Shown here piece by piece: positions 1-15,551 of a stretch of DNA of 64,000 bases. The stretch comes from Pseudomonas chlororaphis subsp. piscium (GTDB taxonomy: Bacteria; Pseudomonadota; Gammaproteobacteria; Pseudomonadales; Pseudomonadaceae): the NCBI RefSeq assembly GCF_003850345.1, contig NZ_CP027707.1, positions 5,828,001 through 5,892,000 on the forward strand. Reading direction: 5' to 3'. The first letter of the stretch is position 1, and each line of letters begins with the position of its first letter. The notes below the pieces were generated by a model that had not been told where the DNA came from, did not search any database, and was given only the letters and a program-made list of their open reading frames with translations. A program made the position numbers and the translations under genes.

Positions 1-1202
1 TCGCTGCTGTAGCTGTCCCGGCTGCCGATGCCGGAGAACGAGATACCGTCGGACTGCTTCTGCAGCCCGTACAACAGCAAGCCCACGCCGGTGGAATAGA
101 TCGGGTTGCGCACCACGTCGGACAGGCCCTTGACGGTGTGCGGCACGCCCAGGCGGACCGGCATGTGGAAAATCTCTTCAGCCAGTTCGACCGCGCCTTC
201 CATTTTCGAAGTACCGCCGGTCAGCACGATGCCGGCCGGGATCAGGTCTTCATAGCCGCTGCGACGCAGTTCGGCCTGGATCAGGGTGAACAGCTCGTCG
301 TAACGCGGCTCGACCACTTCGGCCAGGGCCTGGCGGGACAGCTCGCGCGGTGGACGGTCGCCGACGCTTGGCACCTTGATGGTTTCACCGGCACCGGCCA
401 GCTTGGCCAGGGCGCAGGCGTAACGAATCTTGATTTCTTCGGCGTACTGGGTCGGCGTACGCAGCGCCATGGCGATGTCGTTGGTCACCTGGTCGCCGGC
501 AATCGGGATCACCGCGGTATGGCGGATCGCACCTTCGGTGAAGATCGCGATGTCGGTGGTACCGCCACCGATATCCACCAGGCACACGCCCAGCTCTTTC
601 TCGTCGTCGGTCAGCACCGAATAGGCCGAGGCCAGCTGTTCGAGAATGATGTCGTCGATTTCCAGGCCGCAGCGACGCACGCACTTTTCGATGTTCTGTG
701 CGGCATTCACCGCGCAGGTCACCACGTGCACCTTGGCTTCCAGACGCACGCCGGACATGCCCAGGGGCTCGCGCACGCCTTCCTGGTTATCGATCACGTA
801 ATCCTGCGGCAGGGTGTGCAGCACCCGCTGGTCGGCCGGAATCGCCACGGCCTGCGCCGCGTCGAGTACCCGTTCCAGGTCCGCCGAGCTCACTTCACGA
901 TCACGAATCGCCACGATGCCGTGGGAGTTCAGGCTGCGAATGTGATTGCCCGCCACGCCGACGAACGCCGAGTGGATACGGCAACCGGCCATCAGTTGCG
1001 CTTCTTCTACCGCGCGCTGGATCGATTGAACGGTGGACTCGATATTCACCACCACGCCCTTCTTCAGGCCGCGCGATGGATGGGTGCCGATACCGACGAT
1101 TTCCAGCGTGCCATCGGCCGCGACCTCGCCTACCAGCGCCACCACCTTGGAGGTGCCGATATCCAGACCGACGATCATTTTGCCGCTTTGCACGTTTGCC
1201 AT
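1..1202 (-). CDS. ftsA: Cell division protein FtsA (3' end outside window)
   Basis: Actin-like ATPase that tethers FtsZ to the membrane and recruits the later divisome. The reverse complement starts MANVQSGKMIVGLDIGTSKV and contains the actin-fold phosphate-1 motif (DIGTSKV), the phosphate-2 motif (VDIGGGTTD) and an adenosine-site motif (LTGGTSKMEG). About 400 codons are visible. The stop codon and the C-terminal membrane-targeting helix lie past position 1. The ATG at 1202 is 14 nt downstream of the ftsQ stop, the usual ftsQ-ftsA order; ftsZ would be expected just outside the window. The start is clear. Confidence 0.97.
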   Translation of the reverse strand, partial: MANVQSGKMIVGLDIGTSKVVALVGEVAADGTLEIVGIGTHPSRGLKKGVVVNIESTVQSIQRAVEEAQLMAGCRIHSAFVGVAGNHIRSLNSHGIVAIRDREVSSADLERVLDAAQAVAIPADQRVLHTLPQDYVIDNQEGVREPLGMSGVRLEAKVHVVTCAVNAAQNIEKCVRRCGLEIDDIILEQLASAYSVLTDDEKELGVCLVDIGGGTTDIAIFTEGAIRHTAVIPIAGDQVTNDIAMALRTPTQYAEEIKIRYACALAKLAGAGETIKVPSVGDRPPRELSRQALAEVVEPRYDELFTLIQAELRRSGYEDLIPAGIVLTGGTSKMEGAVELAEEIFHMPVRLGVPHTVKGLSDVVRNPIYSTGVGLLLYGLQKQSDGISFSGIGSRDSYSS

Positions 1203-1216
1203 GGTCCTGCCTCTTC

Positions 1217-2083
1217 TTAATTCTTCGCGACGGCGGGTTGGGCCGTCGTGGGCGCTACAGGTCCCCGCCAGCCGACGGCCAGGCCGTTGGCATAACGCAG
1301 ATCGATGCGCGCGATGTTCGTAATCTGTTCTTTCAGCGTTTTTTCATAAATGGCAATGAAGCGGCGCATCTTCTCCACAAGGTGATCGCGTCCAAGCAAC
1401 AACTCGATGCCAGGACCGGCGCTGCCGGCCCCCGTGGTCAGGAACCAGCTGCCGCGCTCGCGCAACTCCAGACGGGCGATGGAGAAACCCATCGGGCGAA
1501 GCATCTGGCTCAACACCTGGTACTGCTGCATCACCTGCTGCTGGGCCCGCTGCGGGCCGAACAACTGTGGCAAGTGCTCATAGTTCGCCAGCTCACGCGG
1601 AGTGAAGGCCTGGCCCTGGTTATTCAACAGCGCCTCGTCGCCCCAACGGGCCACCGGCAGTTGTTCTTCCAGGCGAATCACCACCTGGTCCGGCCACACA
1701 CGCCGTACCTCGGCATGAGCGATCCACGGCATCTGTTCCAGCTCGGTGCGCATGCTCGCCAGGTCGATGGTGAAGAAGCTCGACGCGACGTAGGGCGCGA
1801 TCCGCTGCTGCACCGCCTGCTGGCTGATGTAACTCAGGTCGCCCTGCACCGCGACCTTGGTGATCGGCCGGTCGGCATAAGGCAGCAGGCGTTGCGCGCC
1901 TTCGTAAGTCCCGAAGCCCAGCGCGACCAGCAACACCGGCCACATCAGGCTTTTCAGCACGCCAAAGTTGGCTTTCGGCAGGCGCGCCGACATCGGCTCC
2001 TTGGCCACCATCCGGCTGGCACCACGCGGCACCGGCTTGCGGCCGGGAGCGGGTTGCTGATGACGTAGCTGGGCGCCTTGCAT
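1217..2083 (-). CDS. ftsQ: Cell division protein FtsQ
   Basis: Bitopic divisome protein linking early and late division proteins through FtsB and FtsL. The 288-residue product starts MQGAQLRHQ, has a basic cytoplasmic tail, one membrane segment near residues 50-70 ([13 protein letters not shown]) and a periplasmic POTRA/FtsQ domain ([15 protein letters not shown]). I chose the ATG at 2083 rather than an upstream start because it sits 4 nt after the ddl stop; the longer frame would run into ddl. It lies between ddl and ftsA in the dcw operon. Confidence 0.95.
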   Translation of the reverse strand: MQGAQLRHQQPAPGRKPVPRGASRMVAKEPMSARLPKANFGVLKSLMWPVLLVALGFGTYEGAQRLLPYADRPITKVAVQGDLSYISQQAVQQRIAPYVASSFFTIDLASMRTELEQMPWIAHAEVRRVWPDQVVIRLEEQLPVARWGDEALLNNQGQAFTPRELANYEHLPQLFGPQRAQQQVMQQYQVLSQMLRPMGFSIARLELRERGSWFLTTGAGSAGPGIELLLGRDHLVEKMRRFIAIYEKTLKEQITNIARIDLRYANGLAVGWRGPVAPTTAQPAVAKN

Positions 2084-2087
2084 GGCC

Positions 2088-4502
<2,415 letters not shown>

Positions 4503-4510
<8 letters not shown>

Positions 4511-5573
4511 GGGCCACCTCCAGGCAGATATCGACCACGCTACGGGTGGCATCGGGTTTGGCCAGGCGACGAGCTGCGTCGGCCATGCTGTTGAGTCGTT
4601 CCGGTTGCATCAAAACCTCTGTCAGGCGAGCGGCAAGGTCCGCTGCGCCAGTCGTTCTTTGCGGCATCAGGAAAGCGGCGCCTTCACGAGCCAAATAATC
4701 GGCATTGCGGGTCTGGTGATCGTCGATGGCGTGAGGCAAAGGCACGAGCATCGAAGGCAGACCGGCGGCAGCCAGTTCACTGACGGTCAACGCGCCTGCG
4801 CGACAGACCACCAGGTCAGCCCAGCCGTAGGCTTGGGCCATGTCTTTGATGAACGGCTGCACCTGCGCCTCGACGCCGGCGACGCGATAGCGCTCTGCAG
4901 TCACTTCATCGTGGTTTTTGCCGGCCTGATGAAACACTTCCGGACGCAGCTCGGGGGAGACCAGCGCCAGGGCTTCAGGCAGCAACTTGTTCAACGGCTC
5001 TGCTCCCAGGCTTCCGCCCAGGATCAGCAAACGCGCCTTGCGTCCGGCCAAAGCCTCGCGCGGTGTATCGAGGAACAGCTCGGTGCGCACCGGGTTGCCG
5101 GTGGTACGCCGGCTGCTGGAGGCACCAAAGGTGTCCGGGAAAGCTTCGCAGACTCGGGCCGACAACGGCACCAGCAGCCGATTGGCGGTACCGGCGACCG
5201 CGTTCTGTTCATGAACGATCACCGGCACACCGGACAGTTTTGCCGCGACGCCACCAGGGCCGGTCACATAACCGCCAAAGCCCAGCACACAGACCGGCTT
5301 GAGCTGACGAATGATCCGGCGCGCCTGCAGCACCGCCTTGAGCAGTACGAATGGCGCCTTGAGCAGCGACAGCTTGCTCTTGCCCCGCAGGCCGCTGACG
5401 TTGATCAGGTGCAGTTGCAGGCCGGCGTTCGGCACCAGCTCGTTTTCGATACCGCGCGGGGTGCCGAGCCAGTGCACGGTATAACCGCGCGACTGGAACT
5501 CACGGGCACAGGCCAGCGCCGGGAACACATGTCCGCCGGTGCCACCGGCCATGATCAGCACATTAGCGCCCAT
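4503..5573 (-). CDS. murG: Lipid II synthase MurG (GlcNAc transferase)
   Basis: Membrane-associated GT28 glycosyltransferase that adds GlcNAc to lipid I. The protein has 356 residues from [20 protein letters not shown]. That N-terminal glycine-rich loop, a second GGYVTGPGG loop, [12 protein letters not shown], and the C-terminal [20 protein letters not shown] and [11 protein letters not shown] are MurG hallmarks. The start at 5573 lies 11 nt inside the 3' end of ftsW; a longer upstream frame is rejected because it only reads ftsW out of frame. Confidence 0.97.
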
Positions 5574-6780
5574 GGCTTGGCTCCTCGGCGAAGTCGCTCT
5601 CGCTGAACTCCATCTCTTCGCTGCCCAGGTGGGTCCGACTCTCCCACTCGATGCGCAGCAACAGGCCAAGACAGGCGCAGCAGATCACCAACGAACTGCC
5701 GCCATAACTGAGGAACGGCAAAGTCAGACCTTTGGTCGGCAGCAGGCCGACGTTCACCCCGATGTTGATCAGGAACTGGCCGATCCACAGGAACGACAGG
5801 CCATAAGCGACATAGGCGGCAAAGAACTGCTTGGCTTTCTCGGCCCACAGGCCGATGTACATGCCACGGATACAGACAAAGACGAACAGCGCGACCGTGC
5901 ACAGGGAACCCACGGCGCCCAGCTCTTCGGCCAGGACCGAGAACACGAAGTCGGTGTGGGCTTCCGGCAGGTAGAACTGCTTCTGCACGCTGTTGCCCAG
6001 GCCAACGCCCAGCCATTCGCCGCGGCCGAAAGCAATCAAGGCCTGGGACAACTGGTAGCCAGCGCCGAACTGGTCGGCCCAGGGGTCGGCAAAGTTGGTC
6101 AGACGCGCCATTCGATAGGGCTGCATCTGAATCAGCAGGACCACCGCCGCGACCGCCAGCACCACCATCAAGGAAAAACGGAACAGCCCGACCCCGCCGA
6201 GGAACAGCATCGCCGCCGCGGCCCCCATCATCACCACGGTGGCACCGAAGTCCGGCTCCATCAGCAGCAGGCCAGCCATTGGCAGCAGCACGATGAACGG
6301 CTTGAAGAAGCCCATCCAGCTTTCGCGCACTTCTTTCTGGCGACGCACCAGGTAACCGGCGAGGTAGATCACCACGAATACCTTGGCGATCTCGGAAGGC
6401 TGGACGTTGAAGAAACTGAAGCCGATCCAGCGCATCGAACCGTTCACTTCACGGCCGATCCCCGGAATGATCACCATCACCAGCAAGCCGAAGGCACCGA
6501 GCAGCATCATCCAGCCCAGGCGTTGCCAGGTGGCGATCGGAATCATCATGGTGACGATGCAGGCGCCCAGGCCCAGCACCACGTAGATAAGGTGGCGAAT
6601 CATGTAGTACAGGGCGCTGCCCGACTGCACCGCCGCCACTTCGGTGGAGGCCGAGGCAATCATGATCAACCCGAGGCCAAGCAGCGTCAGGCAGCCGGCG
6701 AGCATCGGGAAGTCGAGGTCGACGCCGCGCCCGGTGATGATCGGCGATGGATAAGGCTTGATGATGTCTCTCAGGTTCAT
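5563..6780 (-). CDS. ftsW: Septal peptidoglycan polymerase FtsW (SEDS family)
   Basis: Polytopic SEDS glycosyltransferase that works with FtsI (PBP3) at the septum. 405 residues with about ten membrane segments. SEDS features include GREVNGSMRWIGFSFFNVQP in the large loop, the FADPWADQFGAGYQL stretch, and the C-terminal NIGVNVGLLPTKGLTLPFLS. The extreme C-terminus is acidic (EEMEFSESDFAEEP). The start overlaps the murD stop by 4 nt. It is FtsW rather than RodA because it lies between murD and murG. Confidence 0.97.
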   Translation of the reverse strand: MNLRDIIKPYPSPIITGRGVDLDFPMLAGCLTLLGLGLIMIASASTEVAAVQSGSALYYMIRHLIYVVLGLGACIVTMMIPIATWQRLGWMMLLGAFGLLVMVIIPGIGREVNGSMRWIGFSFFNVQPSEIAKVFVVIYLAGYLVRRQKEVRESWMGFFKPFIVLLPMAGLLLMEPDFGATVVMMGAAAAMLFLGGVGLFRFSLMVVLAVAAVVLLIQMQPYRMARLTNFADPWADQFGAGYQLSQALIAFGRGEWLGVGLGNSVQKQFYLPEAHTDFVFSVLAEELGAVGSLCTVALFVFVCIRGMYIGLWAEKAKQFFAAYVAYGLSFLWIGQFLINIGVNVGLLPTKGLTLPFLSYGGSSLVICCACLGLLLRIEWESRTHLGSEEMEFSESDFAEEPSHGR

Positions 6781-8123
6781 GCCAGATCCTCCACGGCGCG
6801 GACGAACTGGTGACCACGGTCTTCGTAATTCTTGAACATGTCGAAACTGGCACAGGCTGGCGACAGCAGCACCACATCACCAGCTTGGGCAGTGGCACGG
6901 CATTGCGCCACGGCTTCGACCAGGGAGCCGACGCGAATCAGCGACACGGCATCGCCAATGGCCTCGCCGATCTTGTCGGAATCGCGGCCCATCAGGATCA
7001 CGACGCGGCAGTTGGCCGCCACCGGATCGCGCAGGTCCTTGAACTCGGCACCCTTGCCGTCGCCACCGGAGATCAGCACGATCTTGCCTTCGATGTCCGC
7101 GCCCAGGCCTTCGATGGCCGCCAGTGCGGCGCCAACGTTGGTGGCCTTGGAATCGTTGTAATAACCCACGCCATCCAGGTCGCGAACCCACTGGCAGCGG
7201 TGCTCGAGGCCGGCGAAGCTGCGCAGGGCCGAGAGCATGGCGTCGAATGGCAGGCCGACCGCATGCCCCAGGGCCAGCGCCGCCAGGGCGTTGGACTGGT
7301 TATGGGCGCCGCGGATCTTCAGCTCGCGCACCGGCATCAGGTTCTGGAATTCGAAGGCCAGGTATTTCTCGCCATTCTCTTCACGCAGGCCGAATGCCTT
7401 GAAGTCGGGTTTGCTCAGGCCGAAGGTCCAGCACGGCAGGCCTTCGCCGATCAATGGCCGGGTCAGGGCATCCTGGCGGTTGAACACCACTTGCCGGGCG
7501 CCACGGAAGATCCGGTGCTTGGCCAGGTGGTACGCCGGCAGGCCGCTGTAGCGGTCCATGTGGTCTTCGCTGATGTTCAGCACGGTGGCCACTTCAGCAC
7601 CCAGCTGATCGGTGGTTTCCAGCTGGAAGCTGGACAGTTCCATGACGTACAGCTCGACGTCGTCGCTGAGCAGGTCCAGGGCCGGGGTACCCAGGTTGCC
7701 GCCCACGGCGACCCGCTTGCCCGCGGCCGCAGCCATTTCTCCCACCAGGGTGGTCACGGTGCTTTTCGCGTTGGAACCGCTGATGGCGACGATCGGCGCC
7801 TTCGCGTTACGCGCGAACAGCTCGATATCGCCGGAGAGTTTCACCCCACGGGCAGCGGCGGCTTGCAGGGCCGGGGTCGCCAGGGCCAGGCCAGGGCTCA
7901 CGTAGAGCTCGTCGGCACGGCACAGGAAGTCGACGTCCAGCTCGCCACAACGCACTTCCACATGCGGATAGTCACGGCGCAGCGTGGCCAGCTCCGGTGG
8001 ATTTTCCCGCGTATCGGCGACGGCAAACGACACGCCCCGGTTCGCCAGGAAGCGAACCAGGGACATGCCGCTCTTGCCGAGGCCGACAACGATGCGGAAG
8101 TGGTCAGAAGCGATCAGAGACAC
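6777..8123 (-). CDS. murD: UDP-N-acetylmuramoyl-L-alanine--D-glutamate ligase MurD
   Basis: Adds D-Glu to UDP-MurNAc-L-Ala. 448 residues. Seen are the N-terminal nucleotide-sugar-binding RIVVGLGKSGMSLVRFL, the P-loop SGSNAKSTVTTL (the MurD form with K-S-T), NISEDHMDRY, and YNDSKATNVGAALAAI in the C-terminal domain. The start is 5 nt from the mraY stop. Confidence 0.97.
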   Translation of the reverse strand: MSLIASDHFRIVVGLGKSGMSLVRFLANRGVSFAVADTRENPPELATLRRDYPHVEVRCGELDVDFLCRADELYVSPGLALATPALQAAAARGVKLSGDIELFARNAKAPIVAISGSNAKSTVTTLVGEMAAAAGKRVAVGGNLGTPALDLLSDDVELYVMELSSFQLETTDQLGAEVATVLNISEDHMDRYSGLPAYHLAKHRIFRGARQVVFNRQDALTRPLIGEGLPCWTFGLSKPDFKAFGLREENGEKYLAFEFQNLMPVRELKIRGAHNQSNALAALALGHAVGLPFDAMLSALRSFAGLEHRCQWVRDLDGVGYYNDSKATNVGAALAAIEGLGADIEGKIVLISGGDGKGAEFKDLRDPVAANCRVVILMGRDSDKIGEAIGDAVSLIRVGSLVEAVAQCRATAQAGDVVLLSPACASFDMFKNYEDRGHQFVRAVEDLA

Positions 8124-8128
8124 TCGTT

Positions 8129-9211
8129 CTACCTCAGCTTCAGGGTGGCAAGGCCGATCAGCACGAGAATCACGGTGATGATCCAGAAACGGACGATCAC
8201 ACGCGGCTCGGGCCAGCCCTTGAGTTCAAAGTGGTGGTGAATCGGCGCCATGCGGAATACACGACGACCGGTCAACTTGAAGGAAGCAACCTGAATGACC
8301 ACCGACAGGGTTTCCATCACGAACACGCCGCCCATGATGAACAGGACGATTTCCTGGCGAACGATCACCGCGATGGTGCCCAGGGCCGCGCCCAGCGCCA
8401 GCGCGCCGACGTCGCCCATGAAGACTTGTGCCGGATAGGTGTTGAACCACAAGAAACCCAGCCCGGCGCCGATCAGCGCGCCGCAGAACACGATCAGCTC
8501 ACCCGCGCCCGGAACGTAAGGAATCAGCAGGTATTCAGCGAACTTCACGTTACCCGACAGGTAGCAGAAGATGCCCAGGGCACCGCCTACCATCACGGTC
8601 GGCATAATCGCCAGGCCGTCGAGGCCGTCGGTCAGGTTGACCGCGTTGCTGGAGCCGACGATCACGAAATAGGTCAGGACCACGAAGCCGATGCCCAGCG
8701 GAATGCTGACATCCTTGAGCATGGGGATCAGCAAGGTGGTTTCGACCGGGGTTTGCGCGGTGACGTACAGGAAGATCGCCGCGCCCAGGCCAAATACCGA
8801 CTGCCAGAAGTACTTCCAGCGGCTAGGCAGGCCACGGGAGTTCTTCTCGATCACCTTGCGATAGTCATCGACCCAGCCGATGGCGCCGAACAGCAGGGTG
8901 ACCAGCAACACCACCCACACATACCGGTTGCTCAGGTCAGCCCACAGCAGGGTGCTGATACCGATTGCCGAAAGGATCAGCGCGCCGCCCATGGTCGGGG
9001 TGCCCGACTTGGAGAGGTGCGATTGCGGACCATCATTACGCACGGCCTGGCCGATCTGACGGGTCTGCAAAGTGCGGATCATCCACGGCCCCAGCCACAA
9101 GGACAGCACCAGTGCAGTCAGTACCCCGAGAATCCCGCGCAGGGTCAGGTACTGAAAGACCGCGAAGCCTTTGTAGAACTGTTGCAGGTACTCCGCTAGC
9201 AGCAGCAGCAT
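8129..9211 (-). CDS. mraY: Phospho-N-acetylmuramoyl-pentapeptide transferase MraY
   Basis: Integral membrane enzyme forming lipid I from UDP-MurNAc-pentapeptide and undecaprenyl phosphate. Starting at [15 protein letters not shown] it has 360 residues, the same as E. coli MraY. Catalytic motifs are [25 protein letters not shown] and [14 protein letters not shown], plus the C-terminal [11 protein letters not shown]. The ATG at 9211 overlaps the murF stop by one base (TGATG); the longer upstream frame lies inside murF and is rejected. Confidence 0.97.
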   Translation of the reverse strand: MLLLLAEYLQQFYKGFAVFQYLTLRGILGVLTALVLSLWLGPWMIRTLQTRQIGQAVRNDGPQSHLSKSGTPTMGGALILSAIGISTLLWADLSNRYVWVVLLVTLLFGAIGWVDDYRKVIEKNSRGLPSRWKYFWQSVFGLGAAIFLYVTAQTPVETTLLIPMLKDVSIPLGIGFVVLTYFVIVGSSNAVNLTDGLDGLAIMPTVMVGGALGIFCYLSGNVKFAEYLLIPYVPGAGELIVFCGALIGAGLGFLWFNTYPAQVFMGDVGALALGAALGTIAVIVRQEIVLFIMGGVFVMETLSVVIQVASFKLTGRRVFRMAPIHHHFELKGWPEPRVIVRFWIITVILVLIGLATLKLR

Positions 9212-10578
9212 CAATGTTTCTCCGTGCTGGAACCACACAAAGCCGCGACGATGTTTTCCATCACCGCGCTGCGCGATCCCTTGATCAAAATAGTGGTGTT
9301 TGTATCTTGCTCGGCGCCCAGGGCTGCGATCAGCTCGGCCTGGCTGGCGAAGTGTCGGGCGTGCTCACCAAAGGCGGCGACCGCGTGGGCCATCATCGGG
9401 CCCACGGCGTAGAGCGCCGACACCTTGCCGGCGGCATAAGCACCCACTTCGCGGTGCCCCTGCTCCGCCCAATCGCCCAACTCGCCGATATCTCCGAGCA
9501 CCAGGACGGTGCGGCCGGAAAAGCCGGCGAGTATATCAACGGCCGCGCACATTGACGTGGGGTTCGCGTTGTAGGTGTCGTCGATTACCCGCATGCCGTT
9601 TTTCGCCAACTGGGCGACGGTGCGGCCCTTGACCGGCTGCACCGCGTTGAGCCCGGTGGCGATGCCGAACAGCGACACGCCCAGGGCATGAGCGGCAGCG
9701 GCGGCGGCCAGGGCATTGGCCACGTTATGGGTGCCCAGCAGGTTCAACTGGATCCACTCGGAGCCGTTGCCAGCGTGCAGGGTGAAGTTCGGGCAGCCAC
9801 GGGCATCGCGCTGGATATCCGAGGCGTAAAAGTCGGCGGCATTGTTGGTCAGGGCAAAACTCAGCACCTGACGGCCAGCGGCGCGGGCTTTCCAGATCGG
9901 GAAGGCCTTGTCGTCGAGATTGAGTACGGCGATACCGGAAGCATCCAGCCCTTCAAGGATCTCGCCCTTGGCCTCGACGATTTTTTCCGGCCCACCAAAC
10001 TCGCCAACATGGGCGGTACCGGCGTTATTGATGATGGCGACCTGCGGCTTGGTCATCGCCACGGTGTAGGCAATTTCGCCGATGCGCGAAGCCCCCAGCT
10101 CGATCACGGCCGCGGTGTGCTCCGGGGCCAGTTCCAGCAGGGTCAAGGGTGCGCCCAGGTCGTTGTTCAGATTGCCGCGCGTGGCAAGCACCGGCCCGCG
10201 CGTACGCAGGATGCTGGCCAGCATTTCCTTGACCGTGGTCTTGCCGCTGGAGCCGGTGATTGCCGCGACAGGTTTGGTAAAAGCGGCACGATTCAACGCC
10301 CCCAGTTGGCCAAGTGCCTGCCGGGTATCGCTGACCAGCAACTGCGGCAGCGTACTGTCTGGCACTTCGCGTTCGACCAAGGCTCCGACGGCGCCTTTGG
10401 CGGCGACTTCATTCAGGTAGTCATGCCCGTCGAAACGCGGGCCGGCCAGGGCAATAAAGAGTTGGCCCGGCTTGATCGCCCGGCTGTCGATGCTCACGCC
10501 ATCGAAACTGCAATCGCCAGCCAGCAGGCGACCCGCCAGCGGTCCGCTCAGTTCACTGAGTTTCAGGGCCTTAAGCAT
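9211..10578 (-). CDS. murF: UDP-MurNAc-tripeptide--D-Ala-D-Ala ligase MurF
   Basis: Adds the D-Ala-D-Ala made by Ddl to the UDP-MurNAc tripeptide. 455 residues. The P-loop is [12 protein letters not shown], followed by [26 protein letters not shown] and the C-terminal [11 protein letters not shown] and LGDIGELG. The start overlaps the 3' end of murE by 8 nt. Confidence 0.97.
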   Translation of the reverse strand: MLKALKLSELSGPLAGRLLAGDCSFDGVSIDSRAIKPGQLFIALAGPRFDGHDYLNEVAAKGAVGALVEREVPDSTLPQLLVSDTRQALGQLGALNRAAFTKPVAAITGSSGKTTVKEMLASILRTRGPVLATRGNLNNDLGAPLTLLELAPEHTAAVIELGASRIGEIAYTVAMTKPQVAIINNAGTAHVGEFGGPEKIVEAKGEILEGLDASGIAVLNLDDKAFPIWKARAAGRQVLSFALTNNAADFYASDIQRDARGCPNFTLHAGNGSEWIQLNLLGTHNVANALAAAAAAHALGVSLFGIATGLNAVQPVKGRTVAQLAKNGMRVIDDTYNANPTSMCAAVDILAGFSGRTVLVLGDIGELGDWAEQGHREVGAYAAGKVSALYAVGPMMAHAVAAFGEHARHFASQAELIAALGAEQDTNTTILIKGSRSAVMENIVAALCGSSTEKH

Positions 10579-12033
10579 GGGCCACCTCCCACGCGGTCAG
10601 CGCCCGATCGGCTTCCACCAGGTCGGAGAAGTCGAGGCGTACGCCGTTGATTTCCTGATAGTCCTCGTGGCCTTTACCGGCCAGGACAATGACGTCATCT
10701 GCCGAAGCACCGGCGACCAGTTGGGCGATGGCCAGGCCGCGACCGGAAACGAATTCGACCTTGTCCACTGCACTGAAACCGGCACGAATGTCGTCGAAAA
10801 TCTGCGCCGGATCTTCCGTACGCGGGTTGTCGTCGGTAACCAGCACACCGTCGGCCAGGCGCTCGACCACTTCCGCCATCAGCGGACGCTTGCCGCGATC
10901 GCGATCGCCGCCGCAGCCGAACAGGCACAGCAAACGGCCCTTGGCGTGGGGACGCAGGGCCAGCAATACTTTTTCCAGGGCGTCCGGGGTATGGGCGTAA
11001 TCGACCACCACCAGCGGTTGCGAACCGCCGCCCAGGCGCTGCATGCGACCGGCCGGACCTTCCAGTTTCGGCAGCACGTGAAGGATTTCGTCGAGGGCGT
11101 AATCCAGGCCAAGCAAGGCGCCGACAGCGGCCAGCACGTTGCTCAGGTTGAAACGGCCGAGCAAGGTGCTGCGCAGATGATGTTCGCCCTGCGGAGTCAC
11201 CAGGGTCGCACGCACGCCTTCGTCGTCGAATTGCGCTTCGCGGCAGTACAGATAGGCCCGCGGATCCTCGAGGCTGTAGGTAATCAGCCGCGAATCCTGT
11301 TCGTCACTGGCCAACAGCCGACCGAACTCATCGTCGAGGTTGATGACTCGGCAACCCAGGTCGGTCCAACCGAACAGCTTGGCCTTGGTGGAGCCGTAGG
11401 CTTCCATGGTGCCGTGATAATCCAGATGGTCACGCGACAGGTTGGTCAGCACCGCCACATCGAAGGCCAGAGCACTGACCCGCCCCTGGTCGAGACCATG
11501 GGACGACACTTCCATCGCCACGGCCTTGGCACCGGCCTTTTTCAGGTCGGCCAGGGTGGCCTGCACGGCAATCGGGTTCGGCGTGGTGTGCATCCCGCTT
11601 TGCAGCGCGCCATAAAAACCGCTGCCGAGGGTGCCGACAATGCCGCAATGCTGGCCCAGCAGGTCGAGCGCTTGCGCCACCAACTGGGTCACGCTGGTCT
11701 TACCGTTGGTACCGGTCACGCCAATCAGGTTGAGGTTGCAACTCGGATCGCCGTAAAAACGCCCGGCGATATCCGACAACTGCGCCGCCAGGCCTTTGAC
11801 CGGAATCAGCGGCACGTCGGTAATCGGCAGGACGGTCGCGCCTTCGACTTCATAAGCCACGGCAGCCGCACCGCGCTGCAAGGCATCGGCGATGTGCGCA
11901 CGGCCATCGAACTTGCCGCCAGGCACCGCGAGAAACAAATCGCCGGCGCGCACATTGCGGCTGTCCAGGGTCAGTTCGCGAATCAGCAGATCACGACCAG
12001 CGTGGGCGAAAATCTTGTTCAGGCTAAGAGACA

Positions 12034-12034
<1 letters not shown>
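10571..12034 (-). CDS. murE: UDP-MurNAc-dipeptide--meso-DAP ligase MurE
   Basis: Adds the third residue of the stem peptide. 487 residues. The P-loop is GTNGKTSVTQL. VTDDNPRTEDP carries the DNPR signature of meso-diaminopimelate-adding MurE, so the peptidoglycan is the DAP type expected of a Gram-negative. The ATG at 12034 overlaps the ftsI stop by one base (TGATG). Confidence 0.97.
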
Positions 12035-14047
<2,013 letters not shown>

Positions 14048-14051
<4 letters not shown>

Positions 14052-14995
14052 CGCAGCTTCTCCGCAACGCGCATGACAGCACTCCGGGCACGCGGGTTGG
14101 CTTTGAGCTCGGCATCGGAGGCCGTCTGCGCTTTGCCATGGACTTTGATTTTCGGCTCGAAAGCCACGTGGCGCACCGGCAGATTGCGAGGCAGGTTGTC
14201 CGCCTCGCCCTTCACCAGCTTGCGCATGAACAATTTGACGATGCGATCTTCCAGGGAATGGAAGCTGATCACCACCAGGCGACCGCCCACTTCGAGAGAT
14301 TCCAGCGCCGCTTCGAGGCCGGCCTCGAGATCGCCCAGCTCGTTGTTGACGTGAATGCGCAACCCCTGGAATGCGCGGGTAGCCGGGTTCTTGCCCTTTT
14401 CCCACGCCGGGTTGGCGACTTTCAAGACTTCCGCCAGGTCGGCGGTGCGCTCGAACGGCTTGATGTCGCGGCGCTCAGCCACGGCGCGAGCCATGCGACC
14501 GGAGAAACGCTCTTCGCCGTATTCCTTGAACACACGGGCGATTTCTTCCACCGGCGCGGTGTTGACGAACTCCGCCGCGCTGATGCCGCGGGACGGGTCC
14601 ATGCGCATGTCCAGAGGACCATCATTGAGAAAACTGAAGCCGCGCTCAGGGTCGTCGAGCTGCGGCGAGGACACGCCCAGGTCAAGCAACACGCCGCTGA
14701 CCTTGCCATCCAGGCCACGCTCGGCCACTTCCGAACCCAGCTCGGCAAAGCTGCGCTGCACAACGACAAAGCGGCCGTCTTCGGCCGCTAGCGCTTGCCC
14801 GGTGGCAATCGCTTGAGGATCTTTGTCGAATCCGAGCAGCCGGCCATCCGGCCCGAGCTTGCTGAGGATCAGACGACTATGACCGCCGCGACCGAAGGTG
14901 CCATCCAGATAGCAGCCATCAGGACGTACGGCGAGAGCCTCGACGGCTTCGTCAAGCAGTACGGTGATGTGGTTAAAGCCGCTATCAATAGTCAC
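14048..14995 (-). CDS. rsmH: 16S rRNA (cytosine1402-N4)-methyltransferase RsmH
   Basis: SAM-dependent methyltransferase (MraW) acting on C1402 in the ribosomal P site. 315 residues. The SAM site [16 protein letters not shown] follows the N-terminal [33 protein letters not shown] and the C-terminal [15 protein letters not shown] are typical. The ATG overlaps the mraZ stop by 4 nt. Confidence 0.97.
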
Positions 14996-15447
14996 AGGAT
15001 CAAATCACGCAGTTCATCAGGCATGGCGCCCGGTTGTTGAATAGCTGCCAGGTCCGCTGCGGAAACAGCATTCCAGGCATCCTCGTCCCACAGTTGGAAC
15101 TTGTTCAGTTGGCCTACCAACATCGCGCGCTTATCCAATTTGGCGTATTCGCGCAGACGCGGCGGAACCAGAAAACGACCACTGCCATCGAGCTCGAGGT
15201 CGACGGCATTACCAATCAGCAAACGCTGCAAGCGACGGTTTTCTTCCCGTAGCGAAGGCAGGGCACGCAGCTTGGTTTCAATAATTTCCCACTCATCGAG
15301 GGGGTAGACACACAAACACGGATCAACGGCATCAATAGTGACGATAAGTTGCCCGGAACTACGCGAAACGAGCTCGTCACGGTACCGGCTCGGCATGGCG
15401 AGACGGCCCTTTGCGTCGAGACTGATAGCGTTAGCTCCGCGAAACAC
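14992..15447 (-). CDS. mraZ: Transcriptional regulator MraZ
   Basis: First gene of the dcw cluster; a doughnut-shaped DNA-binding oligomer that represses its own promoter. 151 residues, with two tandem SpoVT/AbrB-like repeats: [19 protein letters not shown] near residues 8-26 and [19 protein letters not shown] near residues 80-98. Three repeated hexamers 43-68 bp upstream of the start fit MraZ operator sites (separate entry). Confidence 0.97.
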   Translation of the reverse strand: MFRGANAISLDAKGRLAMPSRYRDELVSRSSGQLIVTIDAVDPCLCVYPLDEWEIIETKLRALPSLREENRRLQRLLIGNAVDLELDGSGRFLVPPRLREYAKLDKRAMLVGQLNKFQLWDEDAWNAVSAADLAAIQQPGAMPDELRDLIL

Positions 15448-15489
15448 GTCAGCGTTTCTCCAAATTTTAGCGTTTTACGTCAAAAAAAC

Positions 15490-15515
15490 CCACTTCATGC
15501 CACTTTCCGCCACTT
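15490..15515 (-). promoter_or_regulatory. MraZ boxes: three AAGTGG repeats at 10-bp spacing
   Basis: On the minus strand AAGTGG occurs three times at exact 10-bp periodicity (plus-strand CCACTT at 15490, 15500 and 15510), between the promoter and mraZ. MraZ of other bacteria is known to bind short GTGG(G/A)-type direct repeats spaced about 10 bp apart in its own promoter region. Assignment as MraZ operators is therefore by position, sequence and spacing. Confidence 0.8.
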
Positions 15516-15521
15516 GCGCAC

Positions 15522-15551
15522 ACTATAGGAATGCGCCCACCACACCGTCAA
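15522..15551 (-). promoter_or_regulatory. Sigma70-type promoter of the dcw operon
   Basis: Minus strand: -35 TTGACG (15551-15546), 18-bp spacer, -10 TATAGT (15527-15522). The predicted start falls at about 15515, at the edge of the MraZ boxes, so bound MraZ would block initiation or early elongation. From here to rnpB (15552-15760) I see no gene or other recognizable signal. Confidence 0.7.
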
